Shown piece by piece: positions 42,819-53,587 of a stretch of 64,000 nt of DNA. The notes below the pieces were generated by a model. It made no database searches. It was given only the letters and a program-made list of their open reading frames with translations, and had not been told where the DNA came from. The DNA is taken from positions 59,556,955-59,620,954 of the forward strand of contig CM066032.1 of the NCBI GenBank assembly GCA_033557465.1, read 5' to 3'. The position numbers were made by a program, and so were the translations under genes. The stretch is from Ichthyophis bannanicus (Eukaryota; Chordata; Amphibia; Gymnophiona; Ichthyophiidae). Within the stretch, counting starts at the first letter, position 1. Each line of letters begins with the position of its first letter.

Positions 42819-43249
42819 TCCAAAGACTTGGACTTTTATTTGCCGGCTCTGTCCGCCATTTTGAAGGGCCCGATGCGGCGGTCATAGTCAAGCACAGAGA
42901 CCACCTGGACTTTCTTCCTTTCTCTATATGACTTTTATTTTTTGGTCTCCTATCCCTCCATGATGTGTGCCTCGGTCGGATTCGGAGCACGCACAGTCCT
43001 ACAGGTTATCTGTTTTTTCAATTTCGGCCTTCTCCGGGGTTTCTCCCCGCAGACACATGGTCGCCAGTAATTTCTGGGGTTCTGCTTCTTCTCTACCGCA
43101 TTGCGGGTTTTCTTTTTTAATGTGGGGCGCTTCATTGTATTATATTAGCTTATTTTCTTTTATGCCATGTGTACAGTCAGATACAGTCAATATGAGGGAC
43201 ATTGTGAAATTATGTGCGCTATCATGCTCAGAATTTTTAACTTTTCTGA

Positions 43250-46200
43250 ATGGCCTTATGTAAAATCTTATCACTCAACGTAAAAGGCATTAATAGTCCA
43301 ATCAAAAGAAAGAAAATCCTTAGCTATCTTAGCCATGAGCATGCTGATTTAGTGTTTCTTCAGGAAACGCATCTAAACTCTGCTGAAACACTGAAACTCA
43401 ATGCTAAGCCTTACATGGTTGCTGCCTATTCTCCCGCCGTTTCCAAACGGTGCGGGGTAGCCATTCTGGTTAAGAAATCTTTGCAAGCTACTGTAATTGA
43501 TACTAGCGCTGACAAGGAGGGTAGATGGGCCCGTGTACACCTTAAGGTTGGAGATAGTGAATTCACGTGTATTTGCATTTATGCCCCGAATGTGGACAAC
43601 CCTGCTTACTATGCAAGTATTGCGCAGTTGGCACAGGCCTCTGCCAATGCTCCATTAATACTTGGTGGTGATTTTAATCAAGTGTTAGACCCTTTGATAG
43701 ATAAACAGCCGCCTAGAACGAGTAATCCACCCAAGAGTCTTGCTACCCTTACAGCTCTGATGCAAGATCTTGCGCTGGTGGATATATGGAGGCTGCTTCA
43801 CCCCTCCGACTTGGAGTTTACTTTTTTTTCTGCCCCCCATCACTCCCAATCTAGAATAGATTTCTTTCTCATTTCCAAAGCACTGATTTCTCAAGTGGAC
43901 ACGGCTAGGATTCATCCTCTCCATATTTCAGATCATGCTGCCATATCTTTATCATTACATGTCACTGCGCGGGGCGATTCTCCCCGAGCTTGGTTTTTCG
44001 ATAGATCCCTACTAGGTCAAAAAGATTTTCAGGTTGATATAAAGGCCGCTATCCAAGATTATTTTCAGTTTAACTCACCCCATGACACAGCGAGCTGGGC
44101 TTGGTGGGAGGGTTTTAAAGCATCTATCCGCGCAACTATAACTAGCTATCAAATTCGGCAGGGGAAACAAAGAAAGCAGCACTTACTGATTCTAGAGCAG
44201 CAGATACAAGCTGGGGAGCGTCTCCTCACGTCCCGTACTGACCCATGTATTTTACTCCGTTTACAACGCTTGCGTTTTCAATACAATCAGCTTTTGTACA
44301 CTGCTGCTGTTAAAAATATTGAATCACAACAAGGGCTATATTATCGGGAAAATAACCGTGCTGGCAAACTATTAGCAAATGCCCTAAAAGGTCAAAAAGA
44401 AGCCAAGCGTGTTACCGCCCTCCGTAATCCGTCGGGGGGGGGGTTGGTCACTAAAGATACAGAAATCTTAGAACTCTTTCGTGATTTTTATACTCGGCTT
44501 TATCAGTCTGAATGTGATTTTGAGCCAGAAGTATTTGAACGCTTACTTTCAGGGGTACACAGACCGACCCTATCTGACGAAGATAGAGTGGCCATGGACA
44601 CACCCTTTACTTTATCAGAAATTCATTCTGCTATCAAGAAATGTGCCTCAGGCCGAGCCGCAGGCCCCGACGGTCTCCCTGCTGAATTCTACAAAACCTT
44701 TCACGCGGACTTAGCTCCAGTTTTGAAACTTTATTTTTCTGCTCTGGCCGAGGAGGGTTCTCCTTCTGGGTCCTTTTCAATGGCAAATGTAGTAGTTTTT
44801 GAGAAAGAGGGGAGAGACCCGCAACTAACAGCTAATTATCGTCCAATTTCCCTCCTAAACGCGGACTATAAAATATTTGCCACCATTCTCTCCACCCGGC
44901 TCTCTGATAGGATGTCTACCTTAATACACCCAGATCAATGCGGTTTCATTCCTGGTAGATCAACTGCTGACAATGCTCGGACTCTATGTCATGTACTGAC
45001 TGCCGCAGTTAATCTTGATCGCCCATTTGTTGGCCTCTCACTTGATGCTGAGAAGGCCTTTGATCGTTTAGAGTGGCCCTTCCTATTTGCAGTCCTCCGC
45101 TGGTACGGATTCGGGGAAGGTTTTCTCCGCTGTCTCCGCACCATGTACGCACAGCCCACAGCCAGTATATGTGCCAATGCTTTAAAGTCTCAGCCTTTTC
45201 CCCTTCAACGCGGTACTCGCCAGGGATGCCCACTGTCTCCACTTCTTTTCGATCTTGCACTCGAACCCTTGGCTTTACTAATCCGGCAATCGGAGGAGAT
45301 TCATGGAGTCCCCTTCTCCCATAGGGAAATCAAAATTTCAGCGTATGCTGATGACCTTATGCTTTTTGTCTCTATAGACTCAGTACCGACTGTTCTAGAG
45401 CAAATTGGTAAATACTCACAACTGTCCGGTTATAAGATAAATTGGACCAAGTCGGTAGCCTTTCCATTAAATCCTTTGCTACATCAGGCAGATATGCAAC
45501 CCTTCCCCTTTTTATGGCAACCTCGCATGGTCAAATACCTTGGGGTTCACTATTGTTCTCCTTTGGAAGACACTATCTCCTTTAATGCCAAAGACTTAAC
45601 CTCTAAAGTCCGGGCGCTTACTCACCGTTGGACTCCTTTAACACTTACCTGGTGGGGTCGTTTAGAAACCATAAAAATGATGATTGTTCCGAAAGTGAAT
45701 TATATTTTAGAAATGTTGCCCTGTCTCTTACCTCGACGTACATATAAAGATATAGAGGGCCTTCTGACTAGATACTTATGGCAAAACAAGACACCTAGGA
45801 TAGCGAAACATAAGCTGCAAGCAGATAAGGAAAATGGGGGTGTCAGATTCCCTGATTTCCTGAAGTACCATCAATCTTTTCTTCTCAAACAAGGCGCTCG
45901 TTGGCTGGAAGATCCAGTACCGAGTAGACCTGTGTGGCTAGACATAGAAGAGGACCTTTGCAAACCGATTCCTCTTACTTTTCTCCCTGGTATGACTCTC
46001 CCATCAGACTCCCATTACCCACCAATGCTTTTAGACACTTTAGGTGCCTTTAATACTCTTATGCACTCTTTAGACTCCCGACTCTGTCCGTTAGACAGGC
46101 TCCCGCTTTGGTACAATACTCGATTTCGAATACAAAATAAGCCGATGGCGTGGAGCCCCTGGTACACTAGGGGCATTTGGCTTCCTAGCCAGCTGTTCCA

Positions 46201-47041
46201 TGATGGTCGCTGGAAAACTTTTAGTGAATTGCAAATTGAATTTGGTCTCCCAGCGAAACACTACTTTCAGTTGGTGCAACTTCAGCATTGCCTTCGGAGT
46301 GCTAAGGTGCTCCCGCCATCGGCATCCCCTTCACAAGGTTGGTCGGAGACTATCCGATCCATTGGTAGTTCTCCGGGTGTAGCATCCAATTTTTACAAAA
46401 CCTTATGTAATGCTATAACTAGAGATACCCCTATAGCGCAGAAAACATGGGAGAGAGAATTGCATGTGACTTTGACCCCGGAGCAATGGAGCCTTGTCTG
46501 GAGTAGAGTGACACGGGTTTCCCGATCCGCCTCACTTACTCAGACACTATTCTTTCTAGCCCACCGGTGTTTTTACACTCCTGACAGATTAGCCAAATGG
46601 AACACTACTCAGGGCAATAGTTGTTGGACATGCCATGCGGCCATTGGTTCACTGCCTCATGTTATGTATGAATGCCCCGCACTACAGTATTACTGGCGTC
46701 GGGTCTGGGGTCGTATCCAGTCTATTTTGCACTTTCAAGAGCCCCTTTCTTGGAGGATAGTGGGACTTCGCTCAGCTGCGGGGATCCCCTCTCTTCCAAA
46801 AACGGCTTACTTCCTTTTGGACTTTATGCTTGGCATTGCTATTTCTCTAATTACGAAATACTGGAAAAATAGCTCCCATCTGGGCCCCAATGAATGGTGG
46901 AATCATGTCTGTCTCTACAGTAAATATGAACAAGTACCTCGTATGTTTGCTTCCCCCATTCAGACTCCTCATCATCGGTCTAAATGGAAGATGCTCAATG
47001 ATTATGTACATTCTGCTAAATGCTCTCATCTGACTGTCTAA
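43250..47041 (+). CDS. L1 ORF2 protein (endonuclease / reverse transcriptase)
   Basis: 1263 codons without a stop. Endonuclease (about 1-235): SLNVKGINSPIKRKK (Asn), LVFLQETHL (Glu), ICIYAPN, LGGDFNQVLD (Asp/Asn), SRIDFFLIS and ISDHAAISL (Asp/His). RT: GPDGLPAEFYKTF, YRPISLLNADYKIFATIL, GFIPGRST, GLSLDAEKAFDRLEWPFLF (Asp), RQGCPLSPLLF and SAYADDLMLF (catalytic pair). A C-terminal Cys/His knuckle is NSCWTCHAAIGSLPHVMYEC. It nicks target DNA and copies L1 RNA there. Start chosen as the first Met before the EN domain. All key residues are present. Confidence 0.93.
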   Translation: MALCKILSLNVKGINSPIKRKKILSYLSHEHADLVFLQETHLNSAETLKLNAKPYMVAAYSPAVSKRCGVAILVKKSLQATVIDTSADKEGRWARVHLKVGDSEFTCICIYAPNVDNPAYYASIAQLAQASANAPLILGGDFNQVLDPLIDKQPPRTSNPPKSLATLTALMQDLALVDIWRLLHPSDLEFTFFSAPHHSQSRIDFFLISKALISQVDTARIHPLHISDHAAISLSLHVTARGDSPRAWFFDRSLLGQKDFQVDIKAAIQDYFQFNSPHDTASWAWWEGFKASIRATITSYQIRQGKQRKQHLLILEQQIQAGERLLTSRTDPCILLRLQRLRFQYNQLLYTAAVKNIESQQGLYYRENNRAGKLLANALKGQKEAKRVTALRNPSGGGLVTKDTEILELFRDFYTRLYQSECDFEPEVFERLLSGVHRPTLSDEDRVAMDTPFTLSEIHSAIKKCASGRAAGPDGLPAEFYKTFHADLAPVLKLYFSALAEEGSPSGSFSMANVVVFEKEGRDPQLTANYRPISLLNADYKIFATILSTRLSDRMSTLIHPDQCGFIPGRSTADNARTLCHVLTAAVNLDRPFVGLSLDAEKAFDRLEWPFLFAVLRWYGFGEGFLRCLRTMYAQPTASICANALKSQPFPLQRGTRQGCPLSPLLFDLALEPLALLIRQSEEIHGVPFSHREIKISAYADDLMLFVSIDSVPTVLEQIGKYSQLSGYKINWTKSVAFPLNPLLHQADMQPFPFLWQPRMVKYLGVHYCSPLEDTISFNAKDLTSKVRALTHRWTPLTLTWWGRLETIKMMIVPKVNYILEMLPCLLPRRTYKDIEGLLTRYLWQNKTPRIAKHKLQADKENGGVRFPDFLKYHQSFLLKQGARWLEDPVPSRPVWLDIEEDLCKPIPLTFLPGMTLPSDSHYPPMLLDTLGAFNTLMHSLDSRLCPLDRLPLWYNTRFRIQNKPMAWSPWYTRGIWLPSQLFHDGRWKTFSELQIEFGLPAKHYFQLVQLQHCLRSAKVLPPSASPSQGWSETIRSIGSSPGVASNFYKTLCNAITRDTPIAQKTWERELHVTLTPEQWSLVWSRVTRVSRSASLTQTLFFLAHRCFYTPDRLAKWNTTQGNSCWTCHAAIGSLPHVMYECPALQYYWRRVWGRIQSILHFQEPLSWRIVGLRSAAGIPSLPKTAYFLLDFMLGIAISLITKYWKNSSHLGPNEWWNHVCLYSKYEQVPRMFASPIQTPHHRSKWKMLNDYVHSAKCSHLTV

Positions 47042-47292
47042 ATTTGTATATATCTCTGTCCCATGATCATTCTGTATCGTAGATACTCTTTTGATCGTTT
47101 TGATGTATAATCACTGTTGTTTGGAAGCGCTCACATGCTGACATAATCGGCTAGAGAAGAAGCATGGGGGTGGGGGGTAATTGGGTTTACTTTTCCTTAT
47201 TGTATACTTGTTTTGTCTCCTTTGGTGTGTTGTTTCTTTTGTTTGTTGCAAAATGAAAATAAAAGCTTAAAAAAAAGAACACGTTTGGCCAG

Positions 47293-48590
47293 CAGGGCCT
47301 GGAAGGGTAGGCCAGTCATGAGATTCTGTCAACTCTGCTTTCATGCAAGAGAGGCCACCAGGGGCTGGGTGATCTTGGCCCAGGTCGGTGTGGGTATAGG
47401 TATAGGTATCTATGAGATCCAAGGAGCATAGTCAATCTCTCCGCTGAAGGTAGAGAAACAATGTTCCAAGAGAAAACATCTTGAACTTCTCCTTGACCAG
47501 AAAGCGGTTGAGGTCCTGCAGATCCGGGTGGCCCATGGCCTGAGTCCATTAAGAGATGAGGGCCCACTGGGCCTGTCACATCTATAGATGGGCCTGCAGG
47601 GTCACGGGAACTTTCAAGGCCATGTGCCCCAATAGGCGCAGTAGGAGATGAGTGGATGCCGATGAGCAATCCTGTATCTTCTTTGCTAGGGTCACCAAAC
47701 GCTGCACCCTGTCTAGAGAGAGGAAGACTCTGGCCTGAGTGGAGTCCATAAGGGCTTCTATGAGCTCCAGACATTGGGTCAGTAGCAGATTGTGACTTTG
47801 GGAAACTGATGACAAAACCCAGATGCTGCAGCATCCAGAAGGTGTGGTGGGCCATGGGTTGTACCTCCTCTGGTGAACTGGCCTTTAGGAGCCAGTCATC
47901 CAGATAGGGGAAGATAAAGACTCCCAGCAAGCAGAGGCGAGTGGCGACTGCTGCCAGGCATTTGGTGAATACCTGCGTGGCTGAAGAGAAGCCAAAGGGG
48001 AGCACCCGGTACTGGTAGTAGCAGCCTCCAATGACAAAGTGGATGTACTGACGGTGCCGGGGTGGATCAGGATGTGGGTATGGGTATAGGTATCTATGAG
48101 TTCCAAGGAACACAGCCAATCTCTCCGCTGAAGGTAGGGCAACAATGTTCCAAGCGAAAACATCTTGAACTTCTCCTTGACCAGAAAGCGGTTGAGGTCC
48201 TGCAGATCCAGGATGGGCTGAAAGCCTCCTGTCTTTTTTGGAATGAGAAGTACAGGGAGTAGAACCCCATGCACCAAATGGGCCGAGGGACTGGCTCTAC
48301 CACCCAATCCTCAAGCTTTTTGGCTTTTGAGCCAAACAACTCTCCCTGCTGCTTTTCACGATTCCTCTGGCTCTTGCTAGACATCTGTAGGCAGAGCGGA
48401 CAAGTGGAGTCATCGTGATCCACACCGAGGCACTTGATATAGCAACTATGGTGGTCTGTTATGGACATGGTATGGGAGCATTTGCTACATTGCTTAAATC
48501 TGCTAACTGAAGATATGGCTGGGAAGACGGCACCCATGAGATCAAACTCAGATGTCTCAGTCAGGGAGGGCGCATAAAAAGACCCATGCA
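47293..48590 (-). pseudogene. DIRS copy C RT and gag start, with internal duplication
   Basis: RT blocks from 48307 leftward: LLIPKKTGGFQPILDLQDLN, RFLVKEKFKMFSLGTLLPYL, RRDWLCSLELIDTYTHTHIL (Asp changed to Glu with a repeat insertion), then in another frame VLPFGFSSATQVFTKCLA and FIFPYLDDWLLKA with an intact YLDD. The gag N-terminus at about 48560-48320 gives FKQCSKCSHTMSITDHHSCY and STCPLCLQMSSKSQ. A roughly 140-bp segment of RT (48062-48215) is repeated at 47395-47530. Confidence 0.8.
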
Positions 48591-48937
48591 CCGAAAAAGA
48601 AAAAGAGAAAAAATGACCCGAGAAAAAAGCGACATCAAGGCGAGGGCAGACTTGGGCGGTGAGAAAGTGATTGGGAACCGGCCATCAAAAAGAGAAAATA
48701 CTCAGGTTTATAAAAATTAACTTTTACTGAGGATGACAGACAAGATGTCTGCAGGGCTCCGCGGAAAAAAGAAGACTGAGGTAAGATGGCACCCTTGGAC
48801 AGGAAGGTGACCGTGCATGCGTGGTCTAACTCTCAAAGACTTTCTTTGAAAGCTGGGGAGTGAATCTGCACAGGCTCTGTCAATGCTGACATCACCCATA
48901 TGTGAGGACTGACTTCTTGCTTGTTCCCGGAGAACTT

Positions 48938-49440
48938 TTTGTAATCCAGAATGCCTGGGATTTATCAGGGTTTAATTTCAGATGACAGGACTCCAGCCAA
49001 GTGGCAACAGACCTGGAACTAATAGATGAAAGATCAGACAGGGAAGGATTGCTAGTGTAGTGGACCAAGATAATATCATCTGCATAACAACAACAACTAG
49101 TTCCCAGATAATGTATCAGTGTTAAGAGAGGGGCTATTAAAATATTGAAAAGAATGGGAGAGAGAATGATTCCTATACCACAGGGAAAAGTAAAAGAGGG
49201 GGCATGGGAAGAGTATTGAATCCGGTTTGTACCTGAGAAGTACAGTCTTGTAAAAATGAAGAAAACTAGTCCAAGACACGGTCTCTCAAGCCGATGTCAA
49301 ACAAATGGAAGAAAAGCAAGTGGTCAATGTCAAAAATGGTGGAAAGATCCAGAGAGACTACCAGGGCAAGTTTATATGAGTCAAGGTTATTATGACACTC
49401 ACTGAGAAGAGGAATTATAGCTGTTTCTGTATGACTGTCT
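48938..49440 (-). pseudogene. LINE RT fragment (L2/CR1 group)
   Basis: Minus-strand codons, with several shifts, read FDIDHLLFFHLFDIGLRDRV, LDWFSSFLQDCTSQVQTG, a degraded MQMILSW where YADD is expected, and VPGLLPLGWSPVI. The order matches the AFD...WF.S.L...ADD...W blocks of L2/CR1-group LINEs. It abuts the DIRS copy C terminus at 48938, so it may be the DIRS target. Confidence 0.55.
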
Positions 49441-49473
49441 ACCGGCCCCTGGCTAGTATTGGAAGGAGACAGA

Positions 49474-49700
49474 GCAAGAGCTAGAGACTCTCACCAGCTC
49501 TTCATTATTGCTGGGGGCCACTCCATGCCAATGGGAGCAGGGGACTTCTGCTAAACTCTTCATTAGTTTTGCAGGCTGCTCCATGCCAGATGGAGCCAGA
49601 GACTTCCATTGGCTCTTCATTAGGGCTGGATGCTGCTCTGTGCTAGTGAGAGCTGGGGATTTCCACCAACTCTTTAGCCTGCTGCTCTACGGAGGGACTA
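49474..49700 (+). repeat. Minisatellite, ~58-bp unit, about 3.5 copies
   Basis: Units starting ctcttcatt begin at 49498, 49556 and 49613, and a variant (ctctttagcctgctgctc) at 49670. Each unit contains an actccatgcca-like core, a ggagc-like block and gacttc. Units are diverged by several substitutions, so the array is old. An imperfect palindrome (catctgtttgcacatgtgca...) follows at about 49708-49742. Confidence 0.75.
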
Positions 49701-49744
49701 ATGCCATGCACATCTGTTTGCACATGTGCAAACAAACAGATGCA

Positions 49745-51255
49745 CATGAATAGATGGACAAACAGACATCTAGACAGACAGATGGATGGGGGCCTCCCAA
49801 AATGTGCTATTGCTTATGTGAAACGCACCTAAAACCTATTGAAGGATGACTGAGGGGGTAACTGAAAAAGTCAGCAGTAAAAAAGGGCAGTTTTAGCCAA
49901 AAATTGCATTAATATAAGTGAAAACATGGCCAAAACACCGCAAAAGAAAAGCAATGCATGCGGTCTACTAAGTGGACAAAAATAGATGAAGGAACTTGTA
50001 CAGTAGTGGTTGTACACTTAATACTCCATTGCCTCAGAAAAAAAAATCCAAGTTATCAATGTCCCTGTTTAATGTACATTTTCAAGTTTAAGTTACAAAT
50101 GATAAAGCGGTATGAAAAAAACCTGTTAAATAAATAAATAGTGGTAATTGTTAAGAAATATTCACATATATGTCTACTCAGAAAAGCCTTCCAGGCATTT
50201 CTGAGCTTTGAGAAAGCTTTGGTGCATCAATGCCACTTGGCTCATTATCCCGCTTATTGATGGAGAAAGGGTAAACTAGATACTGGAGAAATATTTCTGT
50301 TGCTTCATATGCTACAGCTAGAATGAATGGAGCAAACTAAGTTTGTCTTTAACAATGCAGTGCACTGCACGTAAAGACATGCCACCCTTGTACCAACTTG
50401 GACCATCCAAACCTTAAACAACACCCCCATCCTCTGATATCAACCTAGTTATGTATGAGTTAAAGCTAGTCTAGACCCTCCAAGTAAGCCCAGTGTAACA
50501 GATATCCTTACTAAAGCCCTTCAGCAATATTCATTTCAGAGCCACAATCAAGCACCTCACCCCATAATCCAGATCCACAGCCACACAAACTACATACAGT
50601 ATGTTGTAAAGGCAACCCTGAATTACAAAAACTCCAAGAAAGCTCATCTACCTTACTGACTCAGAAGGCTATGGCTCTAAGGATAAATCACGGAAACAAA
50701 CATACAATGTACATATTAGGCAAAGATAGGCCCCATGACACCATCAAGATATCTTTGCAGAGGAAGGAATGATGTTTGGTGACTTCAGGATCAGTTACCA
50801 ACAGGACCTGAACTGAGAGTTACAGTTACAGTTTATTTGACTTGATATACTGCCTATAGCAGAGAGCTAACATTGGTACAAACTACTGCCTTAAACATCA
50901 CTTCATTTAACAACACTGGGAAAGTCCAGGATCCAGCTCTGGTGGGTGTGTCTTCCCCTCCCCTTGCGGGCCCCAGCCAGCAACTAACAGCTGACTTAGA
51001 ACTGATGCTTCCAAAATAAATTGTCTGAGTAGCTGAGAATGAAAATGATGCTTAAAATTGTTTATTGGCTTTAGTTTTCGGTTTACACTAGTGGGTCAGT
51101 ACATATGATCACGACTTCATTAGTGCTAAAGATATGCAAGTTATAATGGGAAGGGATCTCAATTTAAATCATAAATTAGTAAAATACATGGACAACTTCA
51201 ACTGAATTTGTGGTAAATCTATGTTTTTGTTTGGACACTACTTGCTTTTCAGGCA
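49745..51255. other. Unassigned non-coding DNA
   Basis: No protein similarity or repeat end recognised. Near 50820-50890 (ttacagtttatttgacttga, tactgcctatagcag) there may be another LINE-tail scrap. Confidence 0.3.
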
Positions 51256-51760
51256 AAACTTTTAGGGGGTTATTCCGAACCACGAATAGCAGGGATGGAT
51301 GTCCTAATGGGACGTCCATCCCTGCAATTCGTGTGGCTGCAAGCCCCTGAATAACTTCCCCGCCGGTTGTGTAGGGAAGTTAGTCGGGGGCAGGGAAGAG
51401 GCAGCCCAGGGGCGGAGAGTGGGCGGTCGCCAGCCCTGGACGTACAGGGCTGGTGAAATGGCCAGGGATGTTTTTTTCTGCTGACAAAGTTAATCCCCCA
51501 CAGTCCGACCCTGGCTTTAGGAGGCCGGATAAGGAGTCGGGCTGCGGGGAATTAACTTTGTGAGAAGTGGCCGGCATCGTGGCCGGCATCGTAGATTTTA
51601 AATGGGCTCCATTTATAAGCCCTGGCTGAGTTAGCCGGGATAGCTGTGTACATGCAGGCCGGGACTGAATCACAATCCTGGCCTGCACGTACAGTGCTAT
51701 TCACGATTCTGATCCTGCGGGGTTAGACGTGCCCCGTGGGATCAGAATCGTGATCTCCTT
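51256..51760. repeat. Cluster of strong hairpins, possible MITE
   Basis: Four main inverted repeats in 500 bp. 51281-51333: arms cacgaatagcagggatgga / tccatccctgcaattcgtg. 51484-51561: arms acaaagttaatcccccac / gcggggaattaactttgt. 51641-51699: arms tgtacatgcaggcc / ggcctgcacgtaca. 51702-51752: arms cacgattctgatcc / ggatcagaatcgtg. A smaller one is at 51431-51452. The outermost hairpins share a cacga start. I see no coding content and no certain target duplication. Confidence 0.6.
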
Positions 51761-51889
51761 TGTACATCCGGGTCACTCACTGCTTTCTCTCAGTTCGCCG
51801 TAAGGTAATAACTAGGGATTCGCTGAGTTTTCTGAGGTTTGCTTTCCACCTTGCTATTGCTGAGTAAAAGATTACAGCAATATGGTTAA

Positions 51890-52183
51890 TTAAGTAAATT
51901 TATTTATTTTATTTTCTTATATACCGTGCTATTCTGCATCAGTGCGGTTTACATTGAACAAACTGAAATTACATTGAACAGGGCATTATAACTTGGAGAT
52001 AACTATTTTACAGGGAACATGGGCTATAGAGGGTTAAGTGGCTTGCCCAAGACCACAAGGAGCACCTGTGGGACAAGAAACCACAGTCCTTCTGGCCCAA
52101 GGTTGCTGTCCTCTAGTGGGATTTGAACCCCTGACCTTCCGGCCCGAAGTACCTTGCCCCAACCACTAGGCCACTCCTCCACT
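51890..52183 (-). repeat. tRNA-derived SINE, nearly complete, minus strand
   Basis: In complement: box A from ggcctagtggttgggg, box B ggggttcaaatcccac, body, and a tail (aaaccgcactgatgcagaat, cggtatataag) followed by an A/T-rich end. It matches the plus-strand SINE at 18954 except in the body between box B and tail, where a gagataactattttacaggg block is preserved here. Confidence 0.82.
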
Positions 52184-52906
52184 CCTATGTCAAAGCCAAT
52201 TATTTTATTGGATGAGGGATTTGGAACTAGCTAAAAGTAAGGCACAGCTGTTGGGCTTCAGATTGCAGCAGTGGAATGCCCTGTCAGGTGAAGTTAGAGT
52301 TTCCATATTCTGTGAACGTCAAAAGGATCTTGTTACATTCTTCATCATGTAAGGTGATCTTGTAGGATGCAACAACATTGATGATCTAATGGCAGCTCTC
52401 AACATCATTCATCATCCAGATGTGGAGACTGTTCAATTCATCAATGATGAGTCTTAAAGCCGTTTTGCTGCATAATGGCAATGTTTTGCCATCGATTCCA
52501 ATTGGTCACACAGCCCATATGAAGGAAACCTATGATAACATAAAACAGCTGTTGAGATGCATAAAGTATGACCAACCTCATTGGCAGCTTTGTGGTGATT
52601 TGAAAGTTGTTGCTCTGTTGCTCGATCTGCAGACTGGATACATGAAGTATGGCTGTTTTCTCTGTGAATGAGATAGTTATGCAAAAGATTCCCACTACAT
52701 CAAGAGAGATTGGTCACTCCGACAGTCATTGGAGCCTGGAAAGAAAAGTCTGCAGCATCCATTCCTTGTTGAATCAAGGAAGATTTTGTTACCACCCTTA
52801 CACAATAAGCTGGATCTAATGAAAGATTTTGTCAAGACCATAGATAAAACAGAACCAGCTTTCAAGTGTCTCAGTGGGAAATTTCCAAGCCTAAGTGAAG
52901 CTAAGA

Positions 52907-53548
52907 GAGGTCACGTGACAGGAGAGCATCAACCTGGTGTGGCAGGAAGTGATCCTGTAACTAGGACCTGTCCTCCAGGTGATGTAAAACCCTCTCGCAC
53001 CGAGGAAGATTCTCCAGGGCCATGTGCCCATGAGGGAAGGGTTAGGACAGCCATTATAGTTGGTGATTCAATCATTAGGCATGTAGATAGCTGGGTGGCT
53101 AGTGGACGTGAGGATCGCCTGGTAACATGCCTGCCTGGTGCGAAGGTAGCGGACCTCACGCGCCACCTAGATAAGGTCTTAGATAATGCTGGGGAGGAGT
53201 CTGCTGTCTTGGTACATGTCGGTACCAATGACATAGGAAAATGTGGTAGGGAGGTTCTGGAGGCTAAATTTAGGCTTTTAGGTAGGAAGTTGAAATCCAG
53301 AACTTCCAGGGTAGTGTTCTCCGAAATGCTTCCCATTCCAGCGCAGGACCCAAAAGGCAGGCAGAGCTCCGGAGTCTCAATGCGTGGATGAGACAATGGT
53401 GCAGAGATGAGGGTTTTGGATTTGTTAGGAACTGGGGAACATTCTGGGGAAAGGAGGGGCTCTTCCGAAGGGATGGGCTTCACCTTAACTGGGATGGAAC
53501 CAGGCTGCTGGCATTAATATTTAAAAAGGAGATAGAGCAGCTTTTAAA
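52907..53548 (+). pseudogene. CR1 family 2 copy D ORF1, esterase domain
   Basis: Codons from 52907 read RGHVTGEHQPGVAGSDPVTR, then IIVGDSIIRHVDSWVASGRE (nucleophile Ser), VLVHVGTNDIGKCGREVLEA (GxND block) and FSEMLPIPAQ. After a frameshift near 53385, RRDGLHLNWDGTRLLA supplies the DxxH pair, ending about 53548. All three esterase blocks are visible, which makes this the best copy for defining the domain. An apparent longer frame from 52729 is a chance fusion with host codons. Confidence 0.85.
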
Positions 53549-53587
53549 CTAGATAATAGGAGAAAGCCGACAGTCGCCCAAGAGTGC

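Larger units (their letters stand above)
41837..47275 (+). mobile_element. Full-length L1-like LINE (Tx1/amphibian type), 5.44 kb
   Basis: Complete from the GC-rich 5' end (ggggggcggagcctgatgtc) to the tail (gaaaataaaagcttaaaaaa), with a perfect 17-bp target duplication. Both reading frames are open. The 5' UTR is only about 130 bp. The combination of uninterrupted frames and an exact duplication marks this as the youngest LINE in the window. Confidence 0.93.
40775..48937 (-). mobile_element. DIRS1-like retrotransposon, copy C, split by L1
   Basis: Minus-strand DIRS sequence at 40775-41819 (YR start and RNase H) and 47293-48937 (RT, gag start and right terminal repeat). The terminal repeat at about 48760-48937 has gatggcacccttggacagga, aaagactttctttgaaagct and ends tgcttgttcccggagaac. 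The intact L1 (41837-47275) lies between. The YR C-terminus, ICR and left repeat are missing where the CR1 abuts at 40775. Confidence 0.82.

Noticed and set aside
43250..47041. Host gene with endonuclease/RT homology
   Set aside because: Intact flanking target duplication, ORF1 partner and A-rich tail show it is an L1 insertion.
49474..49700. Possible CRISPR-like array of spaced repeats
   Set aside because: Units are contiguous diverged minisatellite copies without distinct spacers, and the context is a vertebrate genome.
52729..53391. 220-codon frame that looks like one protein
   Set aside because: A chance fusion: its first third is host pseudogene codons and the rest is CR1 ORF1, joined at the insertion point 52906/52907.
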